Program-made: the position numbers and the translations under genes | Assembly: GCF_001261715.1 (NCBI RefSeq) | Contig: NZ_CVRU01000111.1 | Location: 1 to 64,000, forward strand | DNA from: Dysgonomonas sp. HGC4 | GTDB lineage: Bacteria; Bacteroidota; Bacteroidia; Bacteroidales; Dysgonomonadaceae | Length of the DNA: 64,000 nucleotides | Direction: 5' to 3' | Shown: one piece after another, positions 26,352 to 35,976 of the stretch | How the letters are laid out: every line of letters starts with the position of its first letter | Numbering within the stretch: the first letter of the stretch is position 1 | The notes under the pieces: model-generated | Told to the model about the DNA's origin: nothing | The model's input: the letters and a program-made list of their open reading frames with translations, nothing else | The model's database searches: none

Positions 26352-29300
26352 ATGGCAGGTTCTAGAGAATTTAAAATAAAGATAGATGGTATTGACAAAA
26401 CCATAACCGATATTAAAACGCTTCGGGAAGAACTCGATAAAAACTTAGCTGCATCAAACATAGAGGAACTAGAGCATAATCTCAAAGTTCTCGAAGAAGC
26501 TTACAAATCGCTCAACCAAACGGAACGCGATTCGGCTATAGGTACGCAACTATTAGGTGATATTCAGCGATACAATACAGCCCTTCAAGAATCGACAATA
26601 GCCTTAAATGATCACAAGGAAAAACTGAAAACCTTCACAATCAAAATTGACGGTGTAGACAAAACGATAACCGATATCACTACACTTCGCGAAGAACTCG
26701 ATAAGAGCGCCAATTCGTCGAGTGTAGCAGATTTAACCCATAACTTAAAGACTCTCGAAGAAGCTTATAACTCGTTAGACCGAGCTGCACAAGAAGGAGA
26801 TACCGGTCAGAAGCTATTACAGGATATAGAAGAATACCAATCGACCCTAAGAGCTTCAACCTTTGCCCTAAGAGAACAAAACGAAGAAGTTGAAAAAACA
26901 TTTGCCCTACGCGAAACCGAACAAGGTAGTATAGAGCAACTAAAACTGTTAATAAAACAACTTACCGAAGAATACGAGGGATTAAGCGAAGCTGAAAGAA
27001 AGGTTAGCGGTACAGAACTTATTAGCCGCATACAAATGCTACAAGAAGAGCTATCGAACCTCGAAACAATGAGTAAAAGCCATTTAGCAATATTCGGTTC
27101 TTTGGGTGAGACTTTAAACACTATCTCCGAAGGATTCACCAATGCAAACAGCACAATCAGTTCCTTTTCGAGTATTCTTTCGTCTAGTTCCGACGTTCTT
27201 AAGTTATTCGGAGTAGAGAGTCGCACACTTACCCAAGCAGTAGAAAAACTCGGCGAAATTACCAAAACCGTCAGCACCATTCAGTCTCTTTACACTCAAC
27301 TTGTATCAAAAGACTCTATTGTAATGAAAGCCGCTGCGGTAGCAAAAAATCTCTTTACAAAAAGTACACAAGGTAGTAGCGTTGCCCTTAAAGGATTCAA
27401 GGCTGCCCTGATCTCTACCGGAGTCGGAGCTTTCATTGTATTATTAGGATATCTTATTGCCAACTTCGACGACATCAAAAAACAAATTGGAGGGGCTACC
27501 GGGGGCATGGACAGGTTTGATGCCATTATGCGAAAAATAGAACCCGTTATCGCCGGAGTAGGAAATGTACTAGTACAGTTTTTATTGAACCCTATCAAAC
27601 ATATTATCAATGCAGTAGAGGGTCTGATTAATATAATTGACATTTTCAAAGAACAAGGTACAGCAGGTTTCAAAGACGCTTTTAAAGAGATTGGCAATAC
27701 TGTTGAAAGAGGCGCCAAGATACAGATGGATTCTATGAATGTTGTGAAAAATTATGAAGAGGCAGCCACCAAAAGCAGAATAGAATCAGCAAAAGAGAGT
27801 ACTAGAAAGATCTTAAAGATGCATTCAGATACCACGCATATGTATATCGAAAATATGGAAGCTCAAAAGGGCGCCGATTGGAAATATACTAAAGATGGTA
27901 TAACTATGTATGATAGCTACTTCGACTCGTGCCTTGCCATGTACGAAAAAGATTCGGAGGATTACAGAAAAATTCAACTCCAAAAATGGAATTTTTTCAG
28001 AGAGGTGGAAGAGCGAAAAAACAAACCAAAAGCATCAGCCCAACCTAAAAGAGAAGAGCCTGACACTTATCTCGATGACTTGAAAAAAGTACAAAAAGAA
28101 ACAGAAGCGATCTATAAGTCAACAGAAGAAAAGCAGATTGAGCATTACAAAAACATGGCTGCCAACACCAATACGAGTGATGCTATTGGTTTTATGGAAG
28201 AGGCTGCAAAAAAAGAGTCTGCTCTCCAATTGAAAAAGAATCAGGAGGAAATAGATGCTTTGACTGAGCATCACCAGGAAATGCAGAAAAAGTATAGAGG
28301 GAATGCCGAGAGACTTGCCGAAATAAACGAATCTTTTGCTTTGCAAGAAAGAGCTTTGAAGGAAAGGCAGTCAAAGCAGAATTTAGAGCTAGCCAAAAAA
28401 CAAGGTGAAGAGCTAAGAGCTATAAAAGAAAAAGTGGAGAGTGCTGCCATACAAGGCGAACTAGAAAGAAACGACCTACTGATTGCAGCCCAAAACAAAT
28501 TTATTGAAGACAAGAAAAAAGGAAATGAAGACCTTCACAAAGATCAGGTAAAGCGCAACAAACTTGGGCTCATAGATGTAAGTGCAACAAAGGAAAACTA
28601 TGCTAAAGCATTAGCTGCTGACCAACAATATCTTTCGGATCTGAATATAAGCCATCTGGCTAAAATGAAATTACTAAAAGAAGAACAAGATTTAGTAAAA
28701 GAAAACAGCAAAGAGTGGAAAGACATACAAGATAAAATGTCTGCCGAACACAAAAACTATGCAGACGAAAAGAAAGAAACCGAAGATAGGATAACCGACA
28801 ATACCGAGAAATCAACAAATCTTCAAAAAGAGTTCTACAAAGAGTTGCATGATAAAATGACCGAAACATGGGGCAGTATAAACGAAGCTCTGACTTCGGC
28901 TTGTGAAATTGCCAATTCGATCATTCAACAACAAATAGACGAAGCCAAAGTAAAGCTAGAGGAGGTCACCAAACAGTACGATGCCGTTGTTGAAAAACGA
29001 AAGGAATGTCAGGACAAGATAAAAAGTCTCGAAGAGGAAGCCTCATCTGCTTCGGGAGGACGTGCCATTGTTATTCAAGAACAGATTGCCCGCCAGATGG
29101 AAGCCAATCAAGAATTAGCTAAACAAGAGCAAGACTTGGCTAAGCAAAAAGAAAAGCTGGAGAAAGACATTGCCAAGAAAGAAAAGCAGGCAAAAAAGAT
29201 AGAACTAGGTCAAAAACTTGTGCAAAGTATTGCAAACACAGCTTTTGCCGTAGTTCAGGCAATGGGGGCAGGACCTTTTATCGGACAAATAATGGCTGCA

Positions 29301-29777
29301 TTAACAGCAGCTGCCGGTGCAGTGCAAGTTGCCATTATCACACGTCAGATGTCGAAACTCGAAGATGGAGGTTTGCTTAACGGTAAACGTCACTCACAGG
29401 GAGGAATGCGCATCGAAGGAACTAACATAGAAGTAGAAGGCGATGAATTTGTAGTCAATCGAGTATCTACACGTAAAAATCTGGGATTGATTGACTATAT
29501 CAATAAGCAACGCAGAGAGCTATCGCCCGACGATCTGAGTACCTACTTCAATCGTACAGGAAAAAGCAGTTCGCCGCTACAACATAGCATGAAACACATG
29601 TATGAACAAGGCGGACAGCTCACGAATCTCGAAGTAGTAGATTCGGCAACGGCTCCCGACAACAGTAAAATTCTGGAAGCAATTTCGCAAATCAATTTCC
29701 AACCCGTAGTTTCGGTCGTCGATATTGCCAGTGCACAGAGCAATATAACTCATGTAAAAGATATAGCAGGGGTATAA
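26352..29777 (+). CDS. Phage tail tape-measure protein (block C)
   Basis: The 1141-residue protein has long coiled-coil regions (about 1-240 and 560-990), a central glycine/alanine and hydrophobic membrane-like stretch (about 350-375, SVALKGFKAALISTGVGAFI), and a C-terminal domain with LEDGGLLNGKRHSQGG. This is the usual architecture of tape measures, which fix tail length and leave during DNA ejection. Two direct repeats of about 96 residues lie at the N-terminus (KIKIDGIDKTITDIKTLREE and TIKIDGVDKTITDITTLREE). The gene stands alone with its own box and terminator, far from any other tail gene. Confidence 0.88.
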   Translation: MAGSREFKIKIDGIDKTITDIKTLREELDKNLAASNIEELEHNLKVLEEAYKSLNQTERDSAIGTQLLGDIQRYNTALQESTIALNDHKEKLKTFTIKIDGVDKTITDITTLREELDKSANSSSVADLTHNLKTLEEAYNSLDRAAQEGDTGQKLLQDIEEYQSTLRASTFALREQNEEVEKTFALRETEQGSIEQLKLLIKQLTEEYEGLSEAERKVSGTELISRIQMLQEELSNLETMSKSHLAIFGSLGETLNTISEGFTNANSTISSFSSILSSSSDVLKLFGVESRTLTQAVEKLGEITKTVSTIQSLYTQLVSKDSIVMKAAAVAKNLFTKSTQGSSVALKGFKAALISTGVGAFIVLLGYLIANFDDIKKQIGGATGGMDRFDAIMRKIEPVIAGVGNVLVQFLLNPIKHIINAVEGLINIIDIFKEQGTAGFKDAFKEIGNTVERGAKIQMDSMNVVKNYEEAATKSRIESAKESTRKILKMHSDTTHMYIENMEAQKGADWKYTKDGITMYDSYFDSCLAMYEKDSEDYRKIQLQKWNFFREVEERKNKPKASAQPKREEPDTYLDDLKKVQKETEAIYKSTEEKQIEHYKNMAANTNTSDAIGFMEEAAKKESALQLKKNQEEIDALTEHHQEMQKKYRGNAERLAEINESFALQERALKERQSKQNLELAKKQGEELRAIKEKVESAAIQGELERNDLLIAAQNKFIEDKKKGNEDLHKDQVKRNKLGLIDVSATKENYAKALAADQQYLSDLNISHLAKMKLLKEEQDLVKENSKEWKDIQDKMSAEHKNYADEKKETEDRITDNTEKSTNLQKEFYKELHDKMTETWGSINEALTSACEIANSIIQQQIDEAKVKLEEVTKQYDAVVEKRKECQDKIKSLEEEASSASGGRAIVIQEQIARQMEANQELAKQEQDLAKQKEKLEKDIAKKEKQAKKIELGQKLVQSIANTAFAVVQAMGAGPFIGQIMAALTAAAGAVQVAIITRQMSKLEDGGLLNGKRHSQGGMRIEGTNIEVEGDEFVVNRVSTRKNLGLIDYINKQRRELSPDDLSTYFNRTGKSSSPLQHSMKHMYEQGGQLTNLEVVDSATAPDNSKILEAISQINFQPVVSVVDIASAQSNITHVKDIAGV

Positions 29778-29809
29778 AACAACCTTACAGTTTATCCACT
29801 AAAAAAGAC

Positions 29810-29848
29810 AAAAGGAGGCAGCTTTCAATAAGCTGTCTCCTTTTCTTA
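29810..29848 (+). terminator. Terminator of the tape-measure gene
   Basis: AAAAGGAGGCAGCT pairs over 14 bases with AGCTGTCTCCTTTT (one G-T pair), and a T-rich tail follows, 32 bp after the stop. Confidence 0.88.
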
Positions 29849-29882
29849 TATTCTTTATTTAGAAATTATCTTCTATATATAA

Positions 29883-30698
29883 CTATGCTACGGGTCTGAG
29901 GCGGATATACTGATCGAGCCCTGCATAGTTGCCCTCGGCAGCCCAATAATCTCTGTTACTCAAAACAGCCATATAGAGATAACTATCGGTACTCCAATAC
30001 ATTTTGTCGTTACCCAACGGTATCCAATTTTTGATGTACATACCTATCATAGGGTCAATGTAGCGTCTATTGCTCACCTCATACAAGTCTATATATGCAG
30101 CCCCTTCGAACGAGTCTACATCTACACTGACAATGTATCTTTCGTCAGCCGACAGATAAGGAAAATTGGCAAAAGTCTGCACCGTGCGTCCACCGTTCTT
30201 ATCTACAAAGAAATAATTCCAGTCTTCCCAGTAAATACCCGATATAAGATAAGCATTGAGTGCTTTAACCTGCCCTACATAGCTATACTCTTTATGATGC
30301 TCACCATCCGAAAGATTATCGGTAAGAGTAACAAACGCCCCATTGTTACAAGGCAAGCGTAAGATTCCTTTCGACTTCTGAATGGAAGTTGTATCGAGTG
30401 TGAAATACTGAACGGCCGAACCTTTGTTTTTCAGAAAAGTATCTTTGTCGATTAGCTCGATCACAAAAAAGTCAGCCAACTGCGTACCCCCATCATAATC
30501 GGTGTACAAATCTTTTTCAGTCAGAATATGTTTTTTGATAAATTGAATGGCTTGATCTTCGTCAACCGTCTGTGGAACGGTATCAATAACCACTACTGTA
30601 TCGGCGGGTATATTTTGCACCTGCTCGGCATTATTCGAAGGATTTTTACAACCTACCATCACAAGCGTTACCGCAACAACTAAAACCTTAGTCCTCAT
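29883..30698 (-). CDS. Lipoprotein of unknown function
   Basis: The 271-residue protein has a lipobox (LVMVGC, Cys about 17) and a mature domain with many aromatic/aspartate motifs, such as YVGQVKALNAYLISGIYWED and FFVDKNGGRTVQTF. It resembles other secreted Bacteroidota proteins with beta-propeller-like strands, but no family was identified. ATG 30698 is preferred to TTG 30713 because it gives a proper signal peptide. Confidence 0.7.
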   Translation of the reverse strand: MRTKVLVVAVTLVMVGCKNPSNNAEQVQNIPADTVVVIDTVPQTVDEDQAIQFIKKHILTEKDLYTDYDGGTQLADFFVIELIDKDTFLKNKGSAVQYFTLDTTSIQKSKGILRLPCNNGAFVTLTDNLSDGEHHKEYSYVGQVKALNAYLISGIYWEDWNYFFVDKNGGRTVQTFANFPYLSADERYIVSVDVDSFEGAAYIDLYEVSNRRYIDPMIGMYIKNWIPLGNDKMYWSTDSYLYMAVLSNRDYWAAEGNYAGLDQYIRLRPVA

Positions 30699-30892
30699 AG
30701 CTTTATTTTGCAAATTTTTGCATTACTATATAACCTAAAATATCCTACTAATCTCACTACCAAATACTGATTTATAAAATCGCCACAAAGATAGTGAAGT
30801 TCACTTCACTTAGCACACTTTAACATAAAGATTTTCAAAGAATAAAAACACTTTATAAAGAGACGGTTCTGTTAAACAGAACCACAAAGCTA

Positions 30893-31537
30893 TCAATCTA
30901 TATAACCCTTTACCGTTAATGCATTTACTACTACTCTATCAATTTGATTACTTATCAGGCTATCAAGAGTATACTTATCTATACTACCGTTAAACATAGA
31001 GGGTAATACTTTTTGAAGCACCAAAGCGGGATTGTCTGGAGAAAAAAGCATTTTGCCGAAGTTACCGGCTTTACTAAAATACAAGAAAGACATCTCTTCG
31101 CTCTCGGGAAAACTAACTCCAAAGAAGAAATAAAAACCGCTCAACGACCTTAACATTCCCGTACCTATCTTTTCTACAAAATTGGCATAACCATACTTAG
31201 TCAGTATCTGTGGCAGAGTCATTATAGCCTCCTCTTCCTTTTCGCTGAATATTTCGAACAAACCGTCGCCAATTTTAAATGCTCCATGATTACACAACAA
31301 ATCGACAAGAGCATCGGGTACTCCTGCTTCATCCTTTTCCTCAAATTCGGTTATATAGCGTTTCGATACCTTTCCCGTAGGACGATACGCATACGCATTG
31401 TTTTCTGCAAAGCGGTACGAATACTCTTTCTTCGAAAAATAACTCTTCATCTCTGCTTCACGAAACCGTAAGAACCTGTCGATAGCTTGTTGCCATGTTT
31501 CGTTTTTGGTTCCTAAAAAAATTCTATAATCTTCCAT
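30893..31537 (-). CDS. Cytoplasmic protein, possibly SUKH (SMI1/KNR4)-like
   Basis: The 214-residue protein has no signal peptide. The segment AGVPDALVDLLCNHGAFKIG (about 92-111), followed by GLFEIFSEKEEEAIMT, resembles the SMI1/KNR4 (SUKH) pattern of a proline-led helix, a glycine-containing turn and an acidic region. SUKH proteins often act as immunity proteins to nuclease or deaminase toxins, but no toxin gene is adjacent. The assignment is tentative. Confidence 0.5.
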   Translation of the reverse strand: MEDYRIFLGTKNETWQQAIDRFLRFREAEMKSYFSKKEYSYRFAENNAYAYRPTGKVSKRYITEFEEKDEAGVPDALVDLLCNHGAFKIGDGLFEIFSEKEEEAIMTLPQILTKYGYANFVEKIGTGMLRSLSGFYFFFGVSFPESEEMSFLYFSKAGNFGKMLFSPDNPALVLQKVLPSMFNGSIDKYTLDSLISNQIDRVVVNALTVKGYID

Positions 31538-31685
31538 TTCCCAAAATTCATCTGTTATATTAAAACTATAACAAACAAAACCTCTTTTTGTTAATCAAGA
31601 TTTTGAGGTATTACACCTTTTTACTATTTAAGTAAGTATCAACCGAGTTGCAACTCTTAATCAGACCATTTATATAAGCGATTAA

Positions 31686-32036
31686 TTACTCATTATCTTC
31701 TTTTTGCTGTTCATCGAGAAGAAGTTTTCCCCAATCATTCAAAGCCCAAAGTATATCGACCAAAGGCTTGGCTATATCCGTCAGACTATACTCTACACGA
31801 GGAGGCAGTTCATTAAAAACCTCTCTCTTAAGAAGTCCATCGGCTTCCATCTCTTTCAACTGTTCACTCAGTACACGCCTGTCTACTTGCCCTATTCCTT
31901 TCACAAATTCGCTGGGACGTTTTTTGCCTTGACTGAGTTGCCAAAAGATCGGTATTTTCCATTTTCCGCTGATTGCATTTACAGCAATTTCCAACGTACA
32001 CACTTTTTCTTCTATCGTAGGTTTCTTTGTTTTCAT
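31686..32036 (-). CDS. HxlR-family transcriptional regulator
   Basis: The 116-residue protein has the HxlR winged-helix pattern: CTLEIAVNAISGKWKIPIFW (about 12-31) with the conserved GKW, then FVKGIGQVDRRVLSEQLKEM and a wing with LPPRVEYSLTDIAKPL. These regulators often sense reactive species or aromatic compounds. It is divergent from a peroxiredoxin-like gene with a 96-bp shared control region, which suggests it regulates that gene. Confidence 0.9.
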   Translation of the reverse strand: MKTKKPTIEEKVCTLEIAVNAISGKWKIPIFWQLSQGKKRPSEFVKGIGQVDRRVLSEQLKEMEADGLLKREVFNELPPRVEYSLTDIAKPLVDILWALNDWGKLLLDEQQKEDNE

Positions 32037-32132
32037 AAGATTGACTTTTTTATCCCTATGCCATAAAAATATCCCGTATTGCAGACCACTCTTTTAATTC
32101 GCAGTTTTGCAACGAAATAATATAGAACAGAA

Positions 32133-32774
32133 ATGATAAATTTAAATAATCTTCTCCACAATCTAAAACTTCAGCTATCGGCACAATTGCCCGAAGCCAT
32201 AAATACAGCATTTGAAGAATCGATCCACGATCTGAAAAAGCAGAGAATAGGCGAATCGGCACATAAGCCGGGAGATACCCTCCCCTCTTTTACACTGCCA
32301 AATACGAAAGGCGAATTAATCAATTCTGATCAATTACTATTAGAGAATGATAAACTAATTATTGCATTTTTCAGAGGAGGATGGTGCCCCTATTGCAATC
32401 TCGAACTGAAAGCTCTGCACGATGTGTTGCCTCAAATAAAGGCTAAGAAAGCAGCTTTAGTGGCTATTTCGCCTCAACTGATCGAAAAAAGTGTAAGTAT
32501 GTCTGCTGATAACCCTTTCACATTCGATATACTTTGGGATAAGAATAACAAATACGCTAAGGAGTTGAATATAGCCTTCGACCTACAAGCATCTGTCGTG
32601 CGTTACTATCAACAATTGGGTATCCATTTAGGAGAATATAATGGGAATGAGGAAAACAGCCTCCCGATACCCGCAGTATTTGTGATGGATAAAAACAAAA
32701 CCGTTACATTCTCTTTTATAGATGCTGATTATACCGAGAGAGTAAATATAGAGGAACTGTTGAATAGCTTATAA
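32133..32774 (+). CDS. Peroxiredoxin-like (AhpC/TSA family) protein
   Basis: The 213-residue thioredoxin-fold protein has GDTLPSFTLPNTKGE (about 47-61) and FFRGGWCPYCNLEL (about 79-92), with a CxxC pair at C85 and C88 in place of the classical single peroxidatic cysteine. It probably reduces peroxides or disulfides. It is divergent from the HxlR regulator, a common pairing in which the regulator responds to oxidants. Confidence 0.85.
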   Translation: MINLNNLLHNLKLQLSAQLPEAINTAFEESIHDLKKQRIGESAHKPGDTLPSFTLPNTKGELINSDQLLLENDKLIIAFFRGGWCPYCNLELKALHDVLPQIKAKKAALVAISPQLIEKSVSMSADNPFTFDILWDKNNKYAKELNIAFDLQASVVRYYQQLGIHLGEYNGNEENSLPIPAVFVMDKNKTVTFSFIDADYTERVNIEELLNSL

Positions 32775-32844
32775 ACTATCAATCCTTTTTTACTACTTTA
32801 GTCAAAAAGTTACATTTTAGAAATTCTTTCTTTTATATAATTAC

Positions 32845-33645
32845 ATGGAACAAAAACGAAAGGGAGCCAGATCGTTCAACGATTTATCGCAGGAAATACT
32901 CAATCAACTGAATAGTGGAGAGATAGAAAGTGCAAACCTCACCGAATGGCTGGCTGTAAATCAAACCCTATTATTACAGAATCTGCTTCAACAACATAAT
33001 AAAATAGATTATCTAGAGCCTATACTTGCCGAAATAGCCAAACTAAAGAAGCAAACTACCAACACTCTAAATGAAACGATAGGTGTAGGCTTATTAAATG
33101 AAACGTCTAAAAAGAATGATTCTCAATTCTTAAAAGATATATCTTCGCACACCTCCGACACTGTACGTTGTTGGATTACTTATACCATTGGGCTAAATTC
33201 AGAACTATCTCTATCCGAAAAACTAGAGCAGATACAACCTTTTGCAGCCGATACGCATTTTGGAGTAAGGGAGATTTCGTGGATGACTGTTCGACAATCT
33301 ATTATTGCCAATCTGGAAGAAAGCTTGCAAATATTTACCAAATGGACATCTTCGGAGAATGAAAATGTAAGGCGATTTACCACCGAAGCCACTCGACCTC
33401 GTGGTGTGTGGTGCGAGCATATAGAAGCGCTGAAACAGAATCCCGAATTGGCTCTGCCCATTTTAGAGCCACTAAGGTCTGACTCATCCAAATACGTTTG
33501 CGACAGTGTTGGCAACTGGCTCAACGATGCAAGCAAAACTCAGCCTCAGTTTGTTATCGATCTTTGTAAGAAATGGGAGAACGAAAGTCCCACCAAAGCA
33601 ACCGCTTATATTGTAAAGAAAGCAATGAGAACTCTTAATAAATAA
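32845..33645 (+). CDS. DNA alkylation repair-like HEAT-repeat protein (AlkD/AlkC group)
   Basis: The 266-residue, nearly all-helical protein has repeats typical of the DNA-alkylation-repair superfamily, including VREISWMTVRQSI (about 139-151), FTTEATRPRGVWCEHIEAL (about 178-196) and VCDSVGNWLNDASKTQPQFV (about 221-240). The WxD/R-rich faces of these solenoids bind damaged DNA, and several members are alkylpurine DNA glycosylases. It lies 70 bp after the peroxiredoxin gene and may be co-transcribed, which would join oxidant and DNA-damage defence. Confidence 0.75.
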   Translation: MEQKRKGARSFNDLSQEILNQLNSGEIESANLTEWLAVNQTLLLQNLLQQHNKIDYLEPILAEIAKLKKQTTNTLNETIGVGLLNETSKKNDSQFLKDISSHTSDTVRCWITYTIGLNSELSLSEKLEQIQPFAADTHFGVREISWMTVRQSIIANLEESLQIFTKWTSSENENVRRFTTEATRPRGVWCEHIEALKQNPELALPILEPLRSDSSKYVCDSVGNWLNDASKTQPQFVIDLCKKWENESPTKATAYIVKKAMRTLNK

Positions 33646-33656
33646 AACAACTCCGT

Positions 33657-34391
33657 TTACTCAATATTCACCGTCCATCCCTTTTGCGTTGCAATCGCTT
33701 TATCGCAAGTAGCATCGCCCGCATTATTACTCAGCGTAATAGTTCGAGTATCGGACTTAGCTGGTGGCAATTGCTGAAACATTGCATTGAGTGCCGTTGC
33801 CGATAACAACGGATTATTGGATAAAGAAATAGTATTTAATATAGCATTATTATCTAATGTAATACGAGATAAGCTATCGCATTGCGAGATTGTAAAATTC
33901 TCCATTGCAGGCAGATTGCTGAAATTTACATTTTTCAGACCCGATGTAGTTATATTTACCGATTTCAACACTTGTCCCACACTCGAAAATTCTTTCAAAT
34001 GGCGGCAATTAGTCAACCTCAATTGGTTGATAGGCTGCCCTACACTATCTATCGAAATATCTAACCTCGTAATTTTAATCGCTCTGAAATTGACCGTATA
34101 ATTACCTGTCGAAGCAAAAGTATATCTCAGCGGTTTCAATGGCGGTGCATCTACCACAGCCGAATCTCTATTTACAAATTCTGTAATCTTGCTTCCATCG
34201 CCCCAATTCACAATCATCTGACTGGCATGCACGATAGGTGTAAAAACCAAATTTCCCGAAAGAGCAACCTCTACATCTGTCTCTACGATTTGAGCATCGT
34301 GATCGAGAATGTATAAGAATGGCGAATAGTTATTTTGCTCACAAGATGTAACCAAAACAACCAACAGAAATAAGTAAATTATCTTATGCAT
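33657..34391 (-). CDS. Lipoprotein with PKD-like and LRR-like parts
   Basis: The 244-residue protein has a lipobox (LVVLVTSC, Cys about 17). A PKD-like region follows (VNWGDGSKITEFV, about 64-76), then strand repeats of about 22 residues with leucine/asparagine spacing (QLRLTNCRHLKEF, NFTISQCDSLSRITL, NTISLSNNPLLS). The last part resembles a short BspA-type leucine-rich repeat. It is a surface lipoprotein by location, with unknown ligand. It is 6 bp from the DUF486 gene, so the two are co-transcribed. Confidence 0.72.
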   Translation of the reverse strand: MHKIIYLFLLVVLVTSCEQNNYSPFLYILDHDAQIVETDVEVALSGNLVFTPIVHASQMIVNWGDGSKITEFVNRDSAVVDAPPLKPLRYTFASTGNYTVNFRAIKITRLDISIDSVGQPINQLRLTNCRHLKEFSSVGQVLKSVNITTSGLKNVNFSNLPAMENFTISQCDSLSRITLDNNAILNTISLSNNPLLSATALNAMFQQLPPAKSDTRTITLSNNAGDATCDKAIATQKGWTVNIE

Positions 34392-34397
34392 AAATCA

Positions 34398-34766
34398 TCA
34401 TTTTTTGAACACCAAATATACGGCAGCAATCAGAAATAGAAAAGCCAGAATATGATTCCACTTAAAAGCCTCGTTCTTGAATACTATAGTTGTAAATACC
34501 ATAAATACTGTAAGACTGACTACTTCTTGAATAATTTTTAGCTGAATCAGCGAAAAAGGACCTCCGTTTTCCTGATAACCAATCCGATTGGCAGGTACTT
34601 GAAAACAATACTCAAAAAAGGCAATTCCCCAACTGATTAAGATTACTCCCAACAGGGGCAATGCAGCAAACCACGAAAAATCTTTCATCTTCAAATGCCC
34701 ATACCAAGCAATAGTCATAAAAACATTAGAAGCAATAAGCAATAGAACCGTATAAACTGATGACAT
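34398..34766 (-). CDS. DUF486 family small membrane protein (DMT-type)
   Basis: The 122-residue protein has four hydrophobic segments (about 4-23, 32-53, 69-91 and 99-120) and the DUF486 sequence NVFMTIAWYGHLK...SWGIAFFEYCFQVPANRIG. It is a half-size relative of drug/metabolite transporters, with unknown substrate. ATG 34766 (MSSVYT) is preferred to the longer start at 34787. It is the first gene of a two-gene operon with the downstream lipoprotein gene. Its start region lies inside one copy of an imperfect direct repeat. Confidence 0.85.
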   Translation of the reverse strand: MSSVYTVLLLIASNVFMTIAWYGHLKMKDFSWFAALPLLGVILISWGIAFFEYCFQVPANRIGYQENGGPFSLIQLKIIQEVVSLTVFMVFTTIVFKNEAFKWNHILAFLFLIAAVYLVFKK

Positions 34767-34821
34767 TCTTTTTATTATAAATACCAACTAACTAAAATTA
34801 TCGGAGCAAAAGTAAGTAATA
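34752..34821 (+). repeat. Imperfect direct repeat, left copy
   Basis: This 70-bp segment, from ATAAACTGATGACATTCTTT to near AGTAAGTAATAG, is about 80 percent identical by eye to 36008-36078. The two copies flank the secreted-protein gene at 34906-35976. Confidence 0.7.
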
Positions 34822-34869
34822 GGAATTAGAAGTAAGTGTTTTATGCACAAATTTATTTACAATAAAACT

Positions 34870-34877
34870 TATCTTTG
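34870..34877 (+). promoter_or_regulatory. -7 promoter element
   Basis: TATCTTTG, matching TAnnTTTG, lies 28 bp before the ATG at 34906. Confidence 0.6.
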
Positions 34878-34905
34878 CGGCAAGATATAAGATCTAAATA
34901 AAAAT

Positions 34906-35976
34906 ATGAAAAAGATAATCTCACTACTTATTATATTATACTGCTTTGGATATACCGTAAAGGCGGCGGCTGACACTAAAGCTTTTGAATTGGTCACTCC
35001 TACTAATCTCATGGTAGACAACAGTCTATATAATAAAATTGAGTTTATCGACAGTCGATCTTTTAATGATTATCTGGGCTTTGTACAAACGTCCATATTC
35101 AATTATCAAACTCCTGTTGTTGAAGAAACGTCCTTAGAAAAACAATTAAAAAATGTATTCCAACAAATCACAACACAAAACGCTCAAAAAAGAACACTCC
35201 TCTTTCAACTAAGGCGATTATATTTCAGCGAAATTACCAAAAGTGCCAGCGAAACCGGCTATTGCCACATACGCTACAATCTATACGAGAAAAAGGACAA
35301 CAGATATTACTTTATCAGCATGCTCGATACATTGGTAACCGTAAAAGCAATAGATGTTACGAGCAAATTACTCAACAAAGCATCTAATACAATAGTTTCA
35401 CAGATAGCAAACAGCCTTACTCAAGAAGCTAATCCTAATCAATCGTACTCTATGGTTGATGTGCTTAACATCAATTACTTCGAAAAAGGAAACCTCAAAT
35501 TATACGGTATCCATCAACTAAAGGACGGGCTTTACAAAGACTTTAAATCCTTTGCAAACCAAACACCTAAAGAGGTTGCAATAGAACCTTATTTTGAAGA
35601 TAGCCTTTTAGTATCGTTCAAAGCAACAGATATTAAGACTAACAAACAGATCAAGTTTAAAACAGACGAGGTGTATGCTATTGTTATAAACGGGCAGGCA
35701 TATGTATCGAATTACAAATGCTATGTACCTATTTTTAAGAAAGATGGAGAGTACCAATTTATAAACAAAGGAACGATAAGAAACAGTACCTTTTTTCATA
35801 CTGTTGGAATACCAAATCCGAATAAGAAATTTAATTTCGGAAAATACTTAACAACACCTATGTATCTGGAAAAAAATCGTATAGCAGATGAGCCCATCAT
35901 CATGACAGTAGATCACTTAAGCGGCGAATTTATACCAACTCCCGAAAATGCGAGTTTTTATTATTATTTTAAGTAA
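34906..35976 (+). CDS. Secreted protein of unknown function
   Basis: The 356-residue protein has a signal peptide (MKKIISLLIILYCFGYTVKA, cleavage about 20). The mature domain has long beta-strands and helices, an FNYQTPVVEE segment near 60, and a C-terminal GIPNPNKKFNFGKYLTTPMY. No family was recognised. It has its own TAnnTTTG promoter and is flanked by imperfect 70-bp repeats, so it may have been inserted as a unit. Confidence 0.65.
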   Translation: MKKIISLLIILYCFGYTVKAAADTKAFELVTPTNLMVDNSLYNKIEFIDSRSFNDYLGFVQTSIFNYQTPVVEETSLEKQLKNVFQQITTQNAQKRTLLFQLRRLYFSEITKSASETGYCHIRYNLYEKKDNRYYFISMLDTLVTVKAIDVTSKLLNKASNTIVSQIANSLTQEANPNQSYSMVDVLNINYFEKGNLKLYGIHQLKDGLYKDFKSFANQTPKEVAIEPYFEDSLLVSFKATDIKTNKQIKFKTDEVYAIVINGQAYVSNYKCYVPIFKKDGEYQFINKGTIRNSTFFHTVGIPNPNKKFNFGKYLTTPMYLEKNRIADEPIIMTVDHLSGEFIPTPENASFYYYFK

